DNA of 64,000 nucleotides from Pararhizobium sp. (GCA_017794825.1 CP051237.1:5253342-5317341); one strand, 5' to 3'; counted from the first letter of the stretch, positions 42,459 to 52,015 are shown. A program made the numbers and translations. The notes: a model not told the origin generated them from the letters alone.

Positions 42459-42477
42459 CGTCGAGAACGTCAGGTTT
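42451..42477 (-). terminator. Terminator for the minus-strand binding-protein gene
   Basis: AAACCTGACGT (42451-42461) pairs perfectly with 42467-42477 around CGAGA. Read on the minus strand it is followed by T7 (opposite the A-run at 42446-42452), a classical terminator. The hairpin overlaps the stop codon of the plus-strand ATPase gene. Confidence 0.8.
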
Positions 42478-42494
42478 CCAGGAGTGTCGGTGAA

Positions 42495-42522
42495 CTCCGG
42501 ATCGAAATCCGGAGCTCTTTTT
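42495..42522 (+). terminator. Terminator for the plus-strand importer operon
   Basis: CTCCGGAT (42495-42502) pairs with ATCCGGAG (42507-42514) around a CGAA tetraloop, followed by CTCTTTTT. It lies 37 bases after the ATPase stop and immediately before the end of the convergent gene. Confidence 0.85.
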
Positions 42523-42529
42523 ATTAATC

Positions 42530-44140
42530 TCAGCTTTCGAACCACCAGCGCTCGTAACCGCGGGCGCCGTCCAGCTCCCAGTTCGATGCGATGAATTCGC
42601 CGTGGGCGACGTTGTCGCGACGGCCCATGACGCGGTTGATGAAGAACGGCACGACCGTTCCGCCATCGTCGCGGCACAGAAGCTGCATTTCCTGATACAT
42701 GTCGCCGCGCTTGGCTTCGTCCAGCTCGGATTTCGCTTCGACAAGCAGCTTGTTGAACTGCTCGTTGACCCAGTGGCTTTCGTTCCAGGCCGCGCCTTCC
42801 TTGTAAGCCAGCGAGAACATGACGTCCGGAGTCGGACGCGCGCCCCACTGCACGAAGACAAACGGCTTGACCAGCCAGACGTTCGACCAGTAGCCGTCGT
42901 TCGGTTCGCGCACCACATTGATGTTGATGCCGGCCGCCTTGGCGTGTTCGGAGTAGAGCACGCACATGTCCACGGCGCCGCTCATCACGCTGTCTGCAGC
43001 CGACAGATCGACATTGATCGATCCAAGACCGGATTTTTCCATGTGGAACTTGGCCTTGTCCGGATCGTAGGAGCGCTGCTCCAGGTCCGCCCAGTAGGGC
43101 AGGGACGGCGCAATCGGATGGTCGTTGCCGAGACTGCCGTACCCGAACAGGATCTTCTCGATGATCTCTTCGCGGTTCATGGCGTATTTCAGCGCCAGGC
43201 GCACATCCAGATTGTCGAAAGGCGCAACGTCGCAGAACATCGGCAGCGTGACATGCGAGCCGCTGGGCACGTTGTCGATCTTGATTCCGGGAGCGCGTTC
43301 CAGAAGGCCGACGGTCTTGAGGTCGACCGAGGTAATCGCGTCGACGTCTCCGGTGACAAGCGCCGTCTGGCGTGCGTTCGGATCGTTCAGCGTCAACATG
43401 TTGACAGAGTCGAAATAGGCGCCTTCGCGGTGCCAGCCGTCGTGCTTGGAAAGCTCTGCGCGAACGCCCGGATCGAAATTGTCGATCTTGTACGGACCGG
43501 TGCCGTCGCCGCTTTCCCAGTCCACGCCGCCGCTGCCGTCAGAGGGCAGCATGACGAGGTGGTAGTCGGAGAGCAGGTAGGGCAGGTCGGCGTTGCCAGC
43601 GGCCATCTTGATGACCACGGTCAGGTCGCCGTCGGCCTTGATGTCGACAACGTCCGTGAGGAGCGCTTTCGCGGCCGACGTCGTCTTCTCTCCGCGGTGG
43701 AAGTTGAGCGAGGCCACAACATCTTCGGCGGTCAGCTTCTTGCCGCTGTGGAACGTGACGTTGGGGTTGAGCTTGAAGGTCCACTCCGATGCGTCAGCTG
43801 ATGCTTCCCAGCTGTCCGCGACATCGGGACCAAGCTCGTTGGTGTTGGTGATCAGGGTCAGATAGCTGCGCGCGGCGTGCGAAAGCTGGATCATGAAAAC
43901 GCTTTCCGTCGTTCCCGGATCCAGGCTGTCTGCGGTGTTGCCGTCATGAACGCCTACGCGAAATGTTCCGCCCTTTTTCGGCGTCTGTGCGGCGACCTTC
44001 GTGGACCAGAGGGTCGAGGCAGCGGCTGCTGTCGCGCCTGTAGCCAGCGCGCCTTCCATAAATCCACGGCGGCTCAGACGCTTCTTGCGAGCCTGCTCGA
44101 TTATGGATTTGATAAGTGCGTCGGTTTCTTGCTTGTTCAT
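42530..44140 (-). CDS. Peptide-type ABC transporter substrate-binding protein, Tat-exported
   Basis: The protein has 536 residues of the SBP family 5 (DppA/OppA). The N-terminus has a twin-arginine signal SRRGFM (23-28) followed by a hydrophobic Ala-rich segment, so it is probably exported folded by Tat. Family features include GGTFRVGVHDGNTADSLDPG, SWEASADASEWTFKLNPNVTFHSG and ALKYAMNREEII. It is convergent with its probable permease and ATPase genes rather than leading their operon. Confidence 0.92.
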   Translation of the reverse strand: MNKQETDALIKSIIEQARKKRLSRRGFMEGALATGATAAAASTLWSTKVAAQTPKKGGTFRVGVHDGNTADSLDPGTTESVFMIQLSHAARSYLTLITNTNELGPDVADSWEASADASEWTFKLNPNVTFHSGKKLTAEDVVASLNFHRGEKTTSAAKALLTDVVDIKADGDLTVVIKMAAGNADLPYLLSDYHLVMLPSDGSGGVDWESGDGTGPYKIDNFDPGVRAELSKHDGWHREGAYFDSVNMLTLNDPNARQTALVTGDVDAITSVDLKTVGLLERAPGIKIDNVPSGSHVTLPMFCDVAPFDNLDVRLALKYAMNREEIIEKILFGYGSLGNDHPIAPSLPYWADLEQRSYDPDKAKFHMEKSGLGSINVDLSAADSVMSGAVDMCVLYSEHAKAAGININVVREPNDGYWSNVWLVKPFVFVQWGARPTPDVMFSLAYKEGAAWNESHWVNEQFNKLLVEAKSELDEAKRGDMYQEMQLLCRDDGGTVVPFFINRVMGRRDNVAHGEFIASNWELDGARGYERWWFES

Positions 44141-44160
44141 TTCGTTTCCCGTTTTTTGAG

Positions 44161-44172
44161 CGATAATTATCG
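44161..44172. promoter_or_regulatory. Perfect 12-bp palindrome upstream of the binding-protein gene
   Basis: CGATAATTATCG lies 20 bases upstream of the start codon at 44140. GATAATTATC resembles half of the classical Fur box, so a Fur/Mur-like or other dimeric repressor operator is possible. Evidence is the palindrome and position only. Confidence 0.35.
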
Positions 44173-44302
44173 TGATTTTTGTTGTTATGGCGGCAGTCTA
44201 GCAACATAGAATTGAATGTCCATGGTCGAAACCCGACACTCAAAGCCGTATTTTCCCCGATAACACGTGGCCCAAACGCACTTTGTGCAACTTCTGCTTG
44301 GT

Positions 44303-45445
44303 TCAGGCGGCTCTTGCGCCGGACAGCGCGATATAGCGCGCCATGTGGTAATCCACATCGCCAAACTGGTGATCGATCATGATGAGCCGCTTGGCGAAAT
44401 GCGGCAGGGAATACTCCCAGGTCATGGCGATGCCGCCATGCATCTGGATCGCTTCCTCGGCCACGAGCCTGCCGACCTGTCCACACAGCGTCTTGGCCGT
44501 GGAGACCGCCTTTTCCCTCTCGATCCTGTCGAGTTCAAGCCTTCCGGCCGCATTGATGACAGCCGAACGGGCCTGTTCGATCTCGGTCAGGACCGTCGCC
44601 ATCCTGTGCTGAAGCGCCTGGAACTTGCCGATCGGCACGCCAAACTGCTTGCGTGTCTTGAGGTAGTCGAGCGTAATGTCCCGGCAGACTTCCATAAGTC
44701 CGATCGATTCGGCGCATAGGGCCACATTGGCCCGCGCTATGGCCATTTCGATCGCCGGATACGCCTTTCCTTCAGCGCCAAGGAGCGCGTTGTCCGGGAC
44801 TTTCACGCCGTTCAGCGAAATTTCGGAAGCGCGCAGACCGTCGATCGTCGCGTAACCGCGTATCTCAATCCCTTCCGCGTCTGCCGGAATGAGAAAGGCG
44901 CAGACGCCCTCTTCGTCCCATGCCCCGCCGGATGAGCGCGCCGTGACGACCAGCAGATCCGCCGTGTCGGCGTTAAGGACAACCGCCTTGTTCCCGCTGA
45001 GGGTCCAGCCATCCTCGCCCTTGCTACAGGTGGCTTTCACGGCGGACAGATCGTAGCGGCTGTCGGGTTCTCCATGCGCAAGGGCGGCGAGGCGGCCGCC
45101 GGCGATGATGTCGGCCAGCGTCGATTTCTGTTCGTCATCGCCGAGCTGCGAAATCACGCTGCCGGCCAGTACCGCCGACGCCAGGAAAGGTTCAACGACA
45201 AGCCCGCGGCCGAGCTCCTCGAAAAGAACGCTGATATCGAAGCCTGCGCCTCCGAAGCCGCCATCCTCCTCGCTGAACAGGGCGCCGATCAGGCCGAGTT
45301 CAGCGAATTGGCTCCACATCTCCCGGGAAAAACCGTCAGCCGAATCAGCGATCTCGTGTCGTTTCTCCAGCGGATAATTGTCTGCGACAAATCGGGCGAC
45401 CATATCCTTCAGCATCGCCCGGTCTTCGGTAAGTGTGAAGTCCAT
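44303..45445 (-). CDS. Acyl-CoA dehydrogenase (first of an adjacent pair)
   Basis: The protein has 380 residues: an N-terminal helical domain, a central beta domain and a C-terminal helical domain (KTRKQFGVPIGKFQALQHRMA). The motif HGGIAMTWEYSLPHF holds a Glu at the position of the MCAD catalytic base. It oxidises acyl-CoA at the alpha-beta bond with FAD, passing electrons to ETF. Its ATG follows the stop of the upstream acyl-CoA dehydrogenase without a gap, suggesting matched synthesis of two subunits. Confidence 0.92.
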   Translation of the reverse strand: MDFTLTEDRAMLKDMVARFVADNYPLEKRHEIADSADGFSREMWSQFAELGLIGALFSEEDGGFGGAGFDISVLFEELGRGLVVEPFLASAVLAGSVISQLGDDEQKSTLADIIAGGRLAALAHGEPDSRYDLSAVKATCSKGEDGWTLSGNKAVVLNADTADLLVVTARSSGGAWDEEGVCAFLIPADAEGIEIRGYATIDGLRASEISLNGVKVPDNALLGAEGKAYPAIEMAIARANVALCAESIGLMEVCRDITLDYLKTRKQFGVPIGKFQALQHRMATVLTEIEQARSAVINAAGRLELDRIEREKAVSTAKTLCGQVGRLVAEEAIQMHGGIAMTWEYSLPHFAKRLIMIDHQFGDVDYHMARYIALSGARAA

Positions 45446-46642
45446 TCAAAGCCCCATCATCATTTTGGAGATGATCCCGCGCTGGATCTCGTTGGATCCG
45501 CCATAGATCGTAATTTTGCGATTGTTGAAGTATTCGGCCGCAACAGGCGCGGCGTAGTCCGGTCCGATCGGTTCCTGATTGTATCCCGCGTCCAGCGCTT
45601 CCGACACAAATGGCATCGCATATGGGCCGAGCGCGCGCCGGGTCAGGTCGTTGATCGCCTGACGGATCTCGGTTCCCTTGATCTTCAGCATCGAACTCAT
45701 CGGACCTGCATTGGCGACGCTGTCGGGTGATGAGAGCAGACGCAGGTTCGTTGTGGACATGGCGTCGAGATCCATTTCGATCTGGGCGAGCCGCTGAGCA
45801 AAGTAGGGGTCTTCTATCAGCGGTTTGTCGCGAATCGTCTGAAGCTTGGCGATATGGCGCAGATGCGCCAGAGCAACCTTGTTGGCGCCGACATTCGCGA
45901 TATTGGTTCGCTCGTGCGTCAGCAGATATTTCGCGTAGGTCCAGCCCTTGTTCTCCTCCCCGATGCGGTTCTCGACCGGCACGCGGACATCGTCGAAGAA
46001 GACCTCGTTTACTTCATGCGTGCCTTCGAGAAGGATAATCGGCCGCACCGTGATGCCCGGTGTGTCCATATCGATCAGCAGGAAGGAGATCCCTTCCTGG
46101 GGCTTGCCCTCTGTCGAGGTGCGCACGAGGCAGAAAATCTTGTTGGCGTATTGCCCAAGCGTCGTCCATGTCTTCTGACCATTGACGATGTAATGATCCC
46201 CGTCGCGCACAGCCCGGGTCTTCAGGGAGGCGAGATCGGAACCGGCGCCTGGTTCGGAATAACCCTGGCACCACCAGTCGGATCCGTCGAGGATGCGGGG
46301 CAGGTAGTAGTCCTTCTGTGCGTCCGATCCGTACTTGATCAGCACCGGGGCGAGCATCTTGAGGCCGAACGGAATGATCCGCGGAGCGCCGGCCGCGCAG
46401 GATTCATCTTCGAATATCTGTTTCTGCACGGCGTTCCAGCCAGTTCCGCCATATTCCACCGGCCAGCCGTCGGCGAGCCAGCCGCGGCTGTTGAGAATGT
46501 CGTGCCAGCCCTGCATGTCGTCGCGCGTCAAATGCTTGCCGGTCAACACCTTGTTGGCAAGCTGTTTCGGCAATTCCTTGTCCAGGAATTCGCGAACATC
46601 GTCGCGAAACGCCAGTTCCTCGTCGCTATAGTTCAGATCCAT
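45446..46642 (-). CDS. Acyl-CoA dehydrogenase (second of the pair, displaced catalytic Glu)
   Basis: The protein has 398 residues with the typical SEPGAGSDLASLKT and C-terminal TIYGGSNEIQRGIIS. By alignment to MCAD the usual catalytic Glu position falls in the stretch PDYAAPVAAEYF and is Ala. E244 in LTHERT sits where isovaleryl-CoA dehydrogenase and mycobacterial FadE29 (ChsE2) carry their base. That, and the gapless neighbour, suggest a heteromeric enzyme like FadE28-FadE29. The alignment was by eye. Confidence 0.92.
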   Translation of the reverse strand: MDLNYSDEELAFRDDVREFLDKELPKQLANKVLTGKHLTRDDMQGWHDILNSRGWLADGWPVEYGGTGWNAVQKQIFEDESCAAGAPRIIPFGLKMLAPVLIKYGSDAQKDYYLPRILDGSDWWCQGYSEPGAGSDLASLKTRAVRDGDHYIVNGQKTWTTLGQYANKIFCLVRTSTEGKPQEGISFLLIDMDTPGITVRPIILLEGTHEVNEVFFDDVRVPVENRIGEENKGWTYAKYLLTHERTNIANVGANKVALAHLRHIAKLQTIRDKPLIEDPYFAQRLAQIEMDLDAMSTTNLRLLSSPDSVANAGPMSSMLKIKGTEIRQAINDLTRRALGPYAMPFVSEALDAGYNQEPIGPDYAAPVAAEYFNNRKITIYGGSNEIQRGIISKMMMGL

Positions 46643-46692
46643 TGCTTGATCCTTCGGTCAGACTGTTCGATAGGTTCTACGGCGCGATGCTT

Positions 46693-48822
46693 TTACGCCG
46701 CGGCCTTCCTGTTCAGAGAGTCGAAATTCTCTCCGCGCTCCACGAGATCGACAAGCAGCTTTGCCGGTCTCCAGAATTCCGGATCCTTTTCCTCGAACTC
46801 CCGTATGTCGGCCAGAAGCTTGTCCAGTCCGATAATATCGGCCTGTTTCATCGGTCCGCCTCGCCACCTTGGAAAACCGTAGCCGTAGAGCATGGCGACA
46901 TCCACATCCAGCGGACGAAGCGCAATGCCCTCTTCGACGATGCGCGCGCCTTCGTTCACCATCGCCGCGAAATACCGGCGCATGATTTCCTCTTCGGTAA
47001 AGGACTTCGGTTCTATGCCTTTGTCCTCGCGCACGCGGTCGATTATTTCGAGGACTTCCGGGTCCTCCCTGCCGCCGCGGCTACTCTGGTCGTAGATGTA
47101 AACCCCGCGACCGGTCTTTTGTCCGAACCGGCCGAGTTCGGCGATCCGGTCCATGTGATCATGCGCGTAGCGTCCGTTCCAACCGGAGTTGCGCAGCCGT
47201 TTGCGGTTCGCGTAGCCGATGTCGAGGCCGGCCAGGTCGCCCATCTGGTGCGGTCCCATGGGATAGCCGAAATTCACCACGGCTCTGTCGATCTCGTAGG
47301 GGCTCGCGCCTTCCTCGACCATATAGGCGGCCTGGGTCAGGTAACGCTCGAGAATCCGGTTTCCTATGAAACCGTCGCATACGCCGGCGCGCACTGCGGT
47401 CTTGCGCAGTTTCCGGGCGAGCGCAAAGCCGGTGGCCGCCACGTCTGGCAAGGTCTCTTCACCGACGACGACTTCCAGCAGTTTCATGACGTGGGCGGGG
47501 GAAAAGAAATGCAGGCCCAGAACGTCCTGCGGTCTGCTGGTGACGGCGGCGATCTCGTCAATATTCAGATATGAGGTATTACTCGCCAGCACTGCGCCGG
47601 ATTTTGCGCGCCTGTCGATCCGTTCGAAGAGCTCCTTCTTCACATCCATGTTCTCGAAGGCGGCTTCGATGACGATGTCGGCATCCGCAATCGCTTCGAT
47701 GTCGGCGCTGACGCTGTAGAGTTCGTTGGCCAGGCGGTCGCGTTTCGCCTGGTCGATCTTGCCGCGTTTGACGCCGTCGTCAAGAATCTTCTCGACATTG
47801 GCGCGACCCTTGGCTGCGCTTTCTTCATCGCGTTCGATCATGGTGACGGGCAGCCCGGAATAGAGCATGGCGCAGGTAATGCCGGACCCCATGGTTCCGC
47901 CGCCGATCACGGCTGCGCGGTCGAGCGGGCGCGGCGTTCCGGTTGCAAGTTCCGGCACCTTGCCGACTTCGCGGTCGGCGAAAAAGGCGTGTATGAGCGC
48001 ATCACGCTGTTCCGTGCCGAGCAGTTCGATGAACGCGTCGCGTTCGAATTTCATGCCTTCATCGAAGGGCAGTTCGGTCGCCGCCTTGATCGCCTCGACG
48101 CATTTGATCGGCGAGATCTGTCCGCGCGCCTTCTTTTCGACGGACGCCAATAAGCTGTCGAACAATGCCTTGTTTCCCCTCGCGGCCGCGATCCTGTCTT
48201 CCATTTCGCTGGCCCGCCGCACGGGCAGGTTCTCGTTCATGACGCGATTTGCGAAATCGACGCCGGCCTGACGAGGATCGTCGCCATCGTAGAGAGCATC
48301 GACAATGCCAAGTTTGAGTGCTTCCGCCGCGCCGACATGGCGTCCGCTGACGATGATGTCCGTAGCAGCCTCAACCCCGATAAGGCGCGGCAGGCGCTGG
48401 GTTCCGCCCGCTCCCGGCAAAAGGCCCAGGTGAACTTCGGGCAGACCCACTTTGGCGGTTTTCAGCGCGACCCTGTAATGGCATGAAAGCGCCGTCTCCA
48501 GACCGCCGCCGAGCGCCGTTCCGTGAATTGCGCAGACCACCGGCTTGTCGACAGCTTCGATCGCGTTCACGACTTCGAAGAGGACCGGATGCATGATCGG
48601 CTTGCCAAATTCGCGAATGTCTGCCCCTGCGATGAAGGTTCGTCCCTTGCCGACAATCACGGCGACAGATGCCGCCGCGTCTTTGCTGAACCTTCCGGCT
48701 GCTTCCATCAACCCTTCGCGCACCGCGATTCCGGCCGCATTGACCGGCGGGTTATCGATGGAAATAACGGCGATGCCGCCTTTGTCTCCGGACAGGATTT
48801 CATAAGACACGACTTCGGACAT
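46693..48822 (-). CDS. Enoyl-CoA hydratase/3-hydroxyacyl-CoA dehydrogenase fusion
   Basis: The protein has 709 residues. The N-terminal crotonase domain has GTALGGGLETALSCHYRVA with E109 and GLPEVHLGLLPGAGGTQRLPR with E129, the two hydratase glutamates. The C-terminal part starts with the NAD-binding motif VIGGGTMGSG (305-314) and has H438 (LHFFSPAHVMK) and E390 (EAAFENMD) of the dehydrogenase. The layout resembles peroxisomal bifunctional enzyme and FadJ. It performs beta-oxidation steps two and three for this cluster. Confidence 0.95.
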   Translation of the reverse strand: MSEVVSYEILSGDKGGIAVISIDNPPVNAAGIAVREGLMEAAGRFSKDAAASVAVIVGKGRTFIAGADIREFGKPIMHPVLFEVVNAIEAVDKPVVCAIHGTALGGGLETALSCHYRVALKTAKVGLPEVHLGLLPGAGGTQRLPRLIGVEAATDIIVSGRHVGAAEALKLGIVDALYDGDDPRQAGVDFANRVMNENLPVRRASEMEDRIAAARGNKALFDSLLASVEKKARGQISPIKCVEAIKAATELPFDEGMKFERDAFIELLGTEQRDALIHAFFADREVGKVPELATGTPRPLDRAAVIGGGTMGSGITCAMLYSGLPVTMIERDEESAAKGRANVEKILDDGVKRGKIDQAKRDRLANELYSVSADIEAIADADIVIEAAFENMDVKKELFERIDRRAKSGAVLASNTSYLNIDEIAAVTSRPQDVLGLHFFSPAHVMKLLEVVVGEETLPDVAATGFALARKLRKTAVRAGVCDGFIGNRILERYLTQAAYMVEEGASPYEIDRAVVNFGYPMGPHQMGDLAGLDIGYANRKRLRNSGWNGRYAHDHMDRIAELGRFGQKTGRGVYIYDQSSRGGREDPEVLEIIDRVREDKGIEPKSFTEEEIMRRYFAAMVNEGARIVEEGIALRPLDVDVAMLYGYGFPRWRGGPMKQADIIGLDKLLADIREFEEKDPEFWRPAKLLVDLVERGENFDSLNRKAAA

Positions 48823-48870
48823 GAGCGAACCTTCAATGTATAAACTGGAAATATTGTCGTCGGGTTGGAA

Positions 48871-48894
48871 CCTGTACCCCGACCGGGGTACAGG
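48871..48894. other. Perfect 10-bp hairpin between binding-protein and hydratase genes
   Basis: CCTGTACCCC (48871-48880) pairs with GGGGTACAGG (48885-48894) around GACC, just after the LivK-like gene on the minus strand. No T-run follows. Such hairpins often stabilise the mRNA of the highly expressed binding-protein gene or reduce downstream expression. Confidence 0.6.
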
Positions 48895-48909
48895 CAGTTT
48901 GCAACGGGT

Positions 48910-50073
48910 TTACTTTTCCCCGAGCGTTTTCCAGGCGCCATCCTGGATCTGGGAGATGACGATGGCGTCGCCACCCTTGTGATCGTCGGCGGAGTAGTCA
49001 ATGAGAACGCCGGTAATCGGGTCGGTGAAGCTCAGGCTTTCCATTCCCTTCTGGAAGCTTTCCGCTGTCAGGTCCGGTCCAGCAGCTTCGAGAGCCATAA
49101 CGAGGCCTTCGGCTGCAGATCGACCAAGCAGGGCACCTGTGCTGGGAAACTCGCCGAACTGCTTCTGATAGGATTCGATCCATTCTTTCACATAAGGATC
49201 ATCCATGCGCGTCGTCAGGTCCGGCCAGCCGGCGGCGGCGTAGAAGCCGTCGGTTATGCCTTCCGGCACCTTGGCGACAGCGGTATGGAAGGCGGCGGAC
49301 GAGCCGAGGAACTTCATATCGTCCATGCCGAGTTTCTTGGCGGTTCCAAGCACGGTGATGAGCTGCCTGATGCCAAGAGCCAGCGCGATCGTATCGCAGC
49401 CTTCGTCCTTCAGTTTGGTGAGCGAACCGACGAAATCCTGCTCGTCGGGTTTATGCGTGGTCTCCGCCGCATAGGTGACGCCGAGTTTCTCGACAGATGC
49501 CTTGGCGCCTTCCTGGATTTCCTTGCCGAAATCGGTCGGAAGAATCATGGAGCATACGACTTTGGTTCCCTCATTGTCCCTGAGGTATTCGATCCCGGCC
49601 AGGGTCTGGTCGTAGTAGGACGAGAAGCCGGCGTATTTCAAAGGTGAGGGCGGTTCGATCATCTGACGCGCTGACGTGAGCGGGCCGACGTTTGCTATGT
49701 TCTTCTGTTCCAGCAGCGGAAAACTGGCGATATTGATCGGCGTGCCAAGCGAAAGAAGCATGACGAACACCTTGTCGGAATTCACCAGCTTGTTGAGATT
49801 CTGCATGGCTTTCGGCATTTGATAGCCATGATCCTCCGCGATCAGACGCAACGTGCGGCCATGGACGCCGCCTTTTGCGTTGACTTCGTCAAAATACTGC
49901 CGCGTGGCGTCCATTGCCGGCGCGCCAAAGGCGGCGAAGATGCCGGACATGTCGTTGTTGGAGCCGACAAGGATTTCCGTGTCGGTGACGCCTTGGGTCT
50001 GCGCCATGGCCTGCGACGCGATTGCCGTGGACAGGGCCAGCGCCGCAGCGATGGTCAGATGTTTGATTCTCAT
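48910..50073 (-). CDS. LivK-like ABC transporter substrate-binding protein
   Basis: The protein has 387 residues with a Sec signal peptide ending AQAMAQ-like (residues 1-24, IASQAMAQ). The mature part GVTDTEILVGSNNDMSGIFAAFG is the type I periplasmic-binding (HAAT family) start. This family binds branched-chain amino acids, amides, or aromatic and alkanoic acids; the neighbours suggest a carboxylic acid. It lies between the acyl-CoA synthetase and hydratase genes, with the matching permeases and ATPases further upstream. Confidence 0.92.
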   Translation of the reverse strand: MRIKHLTIAAALALSTAIASQAMAQTQGVTDTEILVGSNNDMSGIFAAFGAPAMDATRQYFDEVNAKGGVHGRTLRLIAEDHGYQMPKAMQNLNKLVNSDKVFVMLLSLGTPINIASFPLLEQKNIANVGPLTSARQMIEPPSPLKYAGFSSYYDQTLAGIEYLRDNEGTKVVCSMILPTDFGKEIQEGAKASVEKLGVTYAAETTHKPDEQDFVGSLTKLKDEGCDTIALALGIRQLITVLGTAKKLGMDDMKFLGSSAAFHTAVAKVPEGITDGFYAAAGWPDLTTRMDDPYVKEWIESYQKQFGEFPSTGALLGRSAAEGLVMALEAAGPDLTAESFQKGMESLSFTDPITGVLIDYSADDHKGGDAIVISQIQDGAWKTLGEK

Positions 50074-50103
50074 GATAGCTCTCCTCCTTAGCGAGATATG
50101 GAT

Positions 50104-51984
50104 CTATGAGTACATGTTATCTATCAGCGCTTTGTGTTTTTTCTCCACGAAACTGCGCTTGAGTTTCATGGTTGCCGTCAACTCTTCGTCTTCCGCGGTC
50201 AGCAGAATGTCGATGAGACGAAACGCCTTGATCTGCTCCACCCGGGCGAATTCCCTGTTGACCTCGTCGATAATACCCGCAATCAGGTCCTGCACCTCCT
50301 GCGCCGCGCAAAGCGAGGCGAAGTCGCCGAACGGGATCCTCCGGTCCTGCGCGTATTTCTCGACATTTTCCTGATCGATCATGATCAAACAGGTCAGGAA
50401 CTTGCGACCGTCGCCGATGATGACGGCGTCGGAAATGTAGGGCGAAAATTTGAGCTTGTTCTCGATTTCCGCCGGGGTGATGTTCTTGCCACCGGCCGTA
50501 ATGATAATGTCCTTCAGGCGGCCGGTGATCCGAAGGTATCCTTCCGGGTCGATCTCGCCGACGTCGCCGGTCCTCAGCCAGCCGTCCGGCGTGAAAGTTT
50601 CCGCCGTCTTCTCGTTGTCGCGCCAGTAGCCCTGGAACACGTTCGCCGCCTTGTACTGGATTTCACCGCCGTCGCCGATGCGCATTGCGCCGCCGGGCAC
50701 GACATGTCCGACGCTGCCGACCCGGTTGTGTTCGACCGTATTCAATGAAATCAGTCCGGCGCTTTCGCTCATGCCGTAACCTTCATAGAGATCGACGCCG
50801 ATCGACTTGTACCAGCGGATCAGATCAGGCGATATCGGGGCCGCTCCGGTGGTGCCCCGCCGCAGCCGGTCCATTCCGATCATGCGCCGCAGGTTCTTCA
50901 GGATCAGATGGTCCCAAAACCGGTAATGCATCGCGGTGAGGAAGGGGACCGATTTCCCCTTGAAAAGGTAATCAGCGCGTTTGCGGCCCGTCGCCACGGC
51001 GCGGTTGAAAGCCCAGCGACCAAACGGCGTCGCGTCGCCGATCATGATCGAGATGCGGGAGTAGATCTTCTCCCAGACCCGCGGCACTGCGGTGAAAATA
51101 TGCGGGCTGACTTCCTGCACATTGTCGAACACCGTTTCCGTGCTCTCGGCAAAATTGACGGTCGATTTCGCCGCAAGTGGTCCGAAGACCGAAATCAGGC
51201 GTTCAAGAATATGGCATAGCGGCAGGAAACAGACCTGTTCGTCACTGGAAAACGCCGGCAGCGTCACCGCGGCGACCGATGTCGTGTACATGATGTTGTG
51301 GTTCGAGACCATCACGCCCTTGGGTTTGCCTGTCGTCCCGGACGTATAGATGAGTATCGCCAGATCTTCCGGTTTCGAACGCGCGATCTCCTCCTCGAAC
51401 AGATCCGGATTGTTCTTCATGTGGATCCGGCCGAGATCGTAGAGCTCCTCGAGGAACATCACGCCGTCGTCGTGGAAATCGTGCAGGCCTTCGCGGTCCA
51501 GCACGATGACCTTTGCAAGCCCGGGCATGTCGTCCCTTGCGGACAGAAACTTGTCCAGTTGCTCGTCGTTCTCGACAACCAGAAACTTGCTCTGCGAGTT
51601 GTCGACCAGATAGGCGAGCTGCGAAGCGGAGTCTGTCGTGTAGACGCCGGACATCACGCCGCCCATGCACTGAGTGGCGATGTCGAAGTAGATCCATTCC
51701 TTGTTGTCTTCAGAAAGGATCGAAACGACGTCGCCGCGCTGCAGACCGAGAGACACCAGGCCGTGACCAATCAGCCTCACGTGTTCGAGAAAGTCGTTCC
51801 AGGAGTAGGAAAGCCATATGCCATATTCCTTTTCCCGGTGGGCCGTGCGTTCGCCCAGTTCCCGGCAACGCTGCAGGAAAAGCTTCGACAGCGTGTCGCA
51901 GCCGTCAATGAAATAGGGCCCGGTGTTCAGGTCGGCGTTGAGACTGACACCGTCGATGACCGTCTGCGGTGGCAATGATTGCAT
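50104..51984 (-). CDS. Long-chain-type acyl-CoA synthetase (AMP-forming)
   Basis: The protein has 626 residues. The AMP-binding P-loop TSGTTGKPKG is at about 214-223, the A5 motif is YEGYGMSES, and A7/A8 are GWLRTGDVGEIDPEGYLRITGRLKDI. The catalytic lysine motif near the C-terminus (ELTATMKLKRSFV) is present. It resembles the FadD15/long-chain (FAA1) branch and would activate the imported acid to its CoA thioester. It sits 31 bases from livF and 30 from the binding-protein gene. Confidence 0.94.
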   Translation of the reverse strand: MQSLPPQTVIDGVSLNADLNTGPYFIDGCDTLSKLFLQRCRELGERTAHREKEYGIWLSYSWNDFLEHVRLIGHGLVSLGLQRGDVVSILSEDNKEWIYFDIATQCMGGVMSGVYTTDSASQLAYLVDNSQSKFLVVENDEQLDKFLSARDDMPGLAKVIVLDREGLHDFHDDGVMFLEELYDLGRIHMKNNPDLFEEEIARSKPEDLAILIYTSGTTGKPKGVMVSNHNIMYTTSVAAVTLPAFSSDEQVCFLPLCHILERLISVFGPLAAKSTVNFAESTETVFDNVQEVSPHIFTAVPRVWEKIYSRISIMIGDATPFGRWAFNRAVATGRKRADYLFKGKSVPFLTAMHYRFWDHLILKNLRRMIGMDRLRRGTTGAAPISPDLIRWYKSIGVDLYEGYGMSESAGLISLNTVEHNRVGSVGHVVPGGAMRIGDGGEIQYKAANVFQGYWRDNEKTAETFTPDGWLRTGDVGEIDPEGYLRITGRLKDIIITAGGKNITPAEIENKLKFSPYISDAVIIGDGRKFLTCLIMIDQENVEKYAQDRRIPFGDFASLCAAQEVQDLIAGIIDEVNREFARVEQIKAFRLIDILLTAEDEELTATMKLKRSFVEKKHKALIDNMYS

Positions 51985-52015
51985 TTGTCCTATCGATATG
52001 TCCTCCCGTGTCTTT

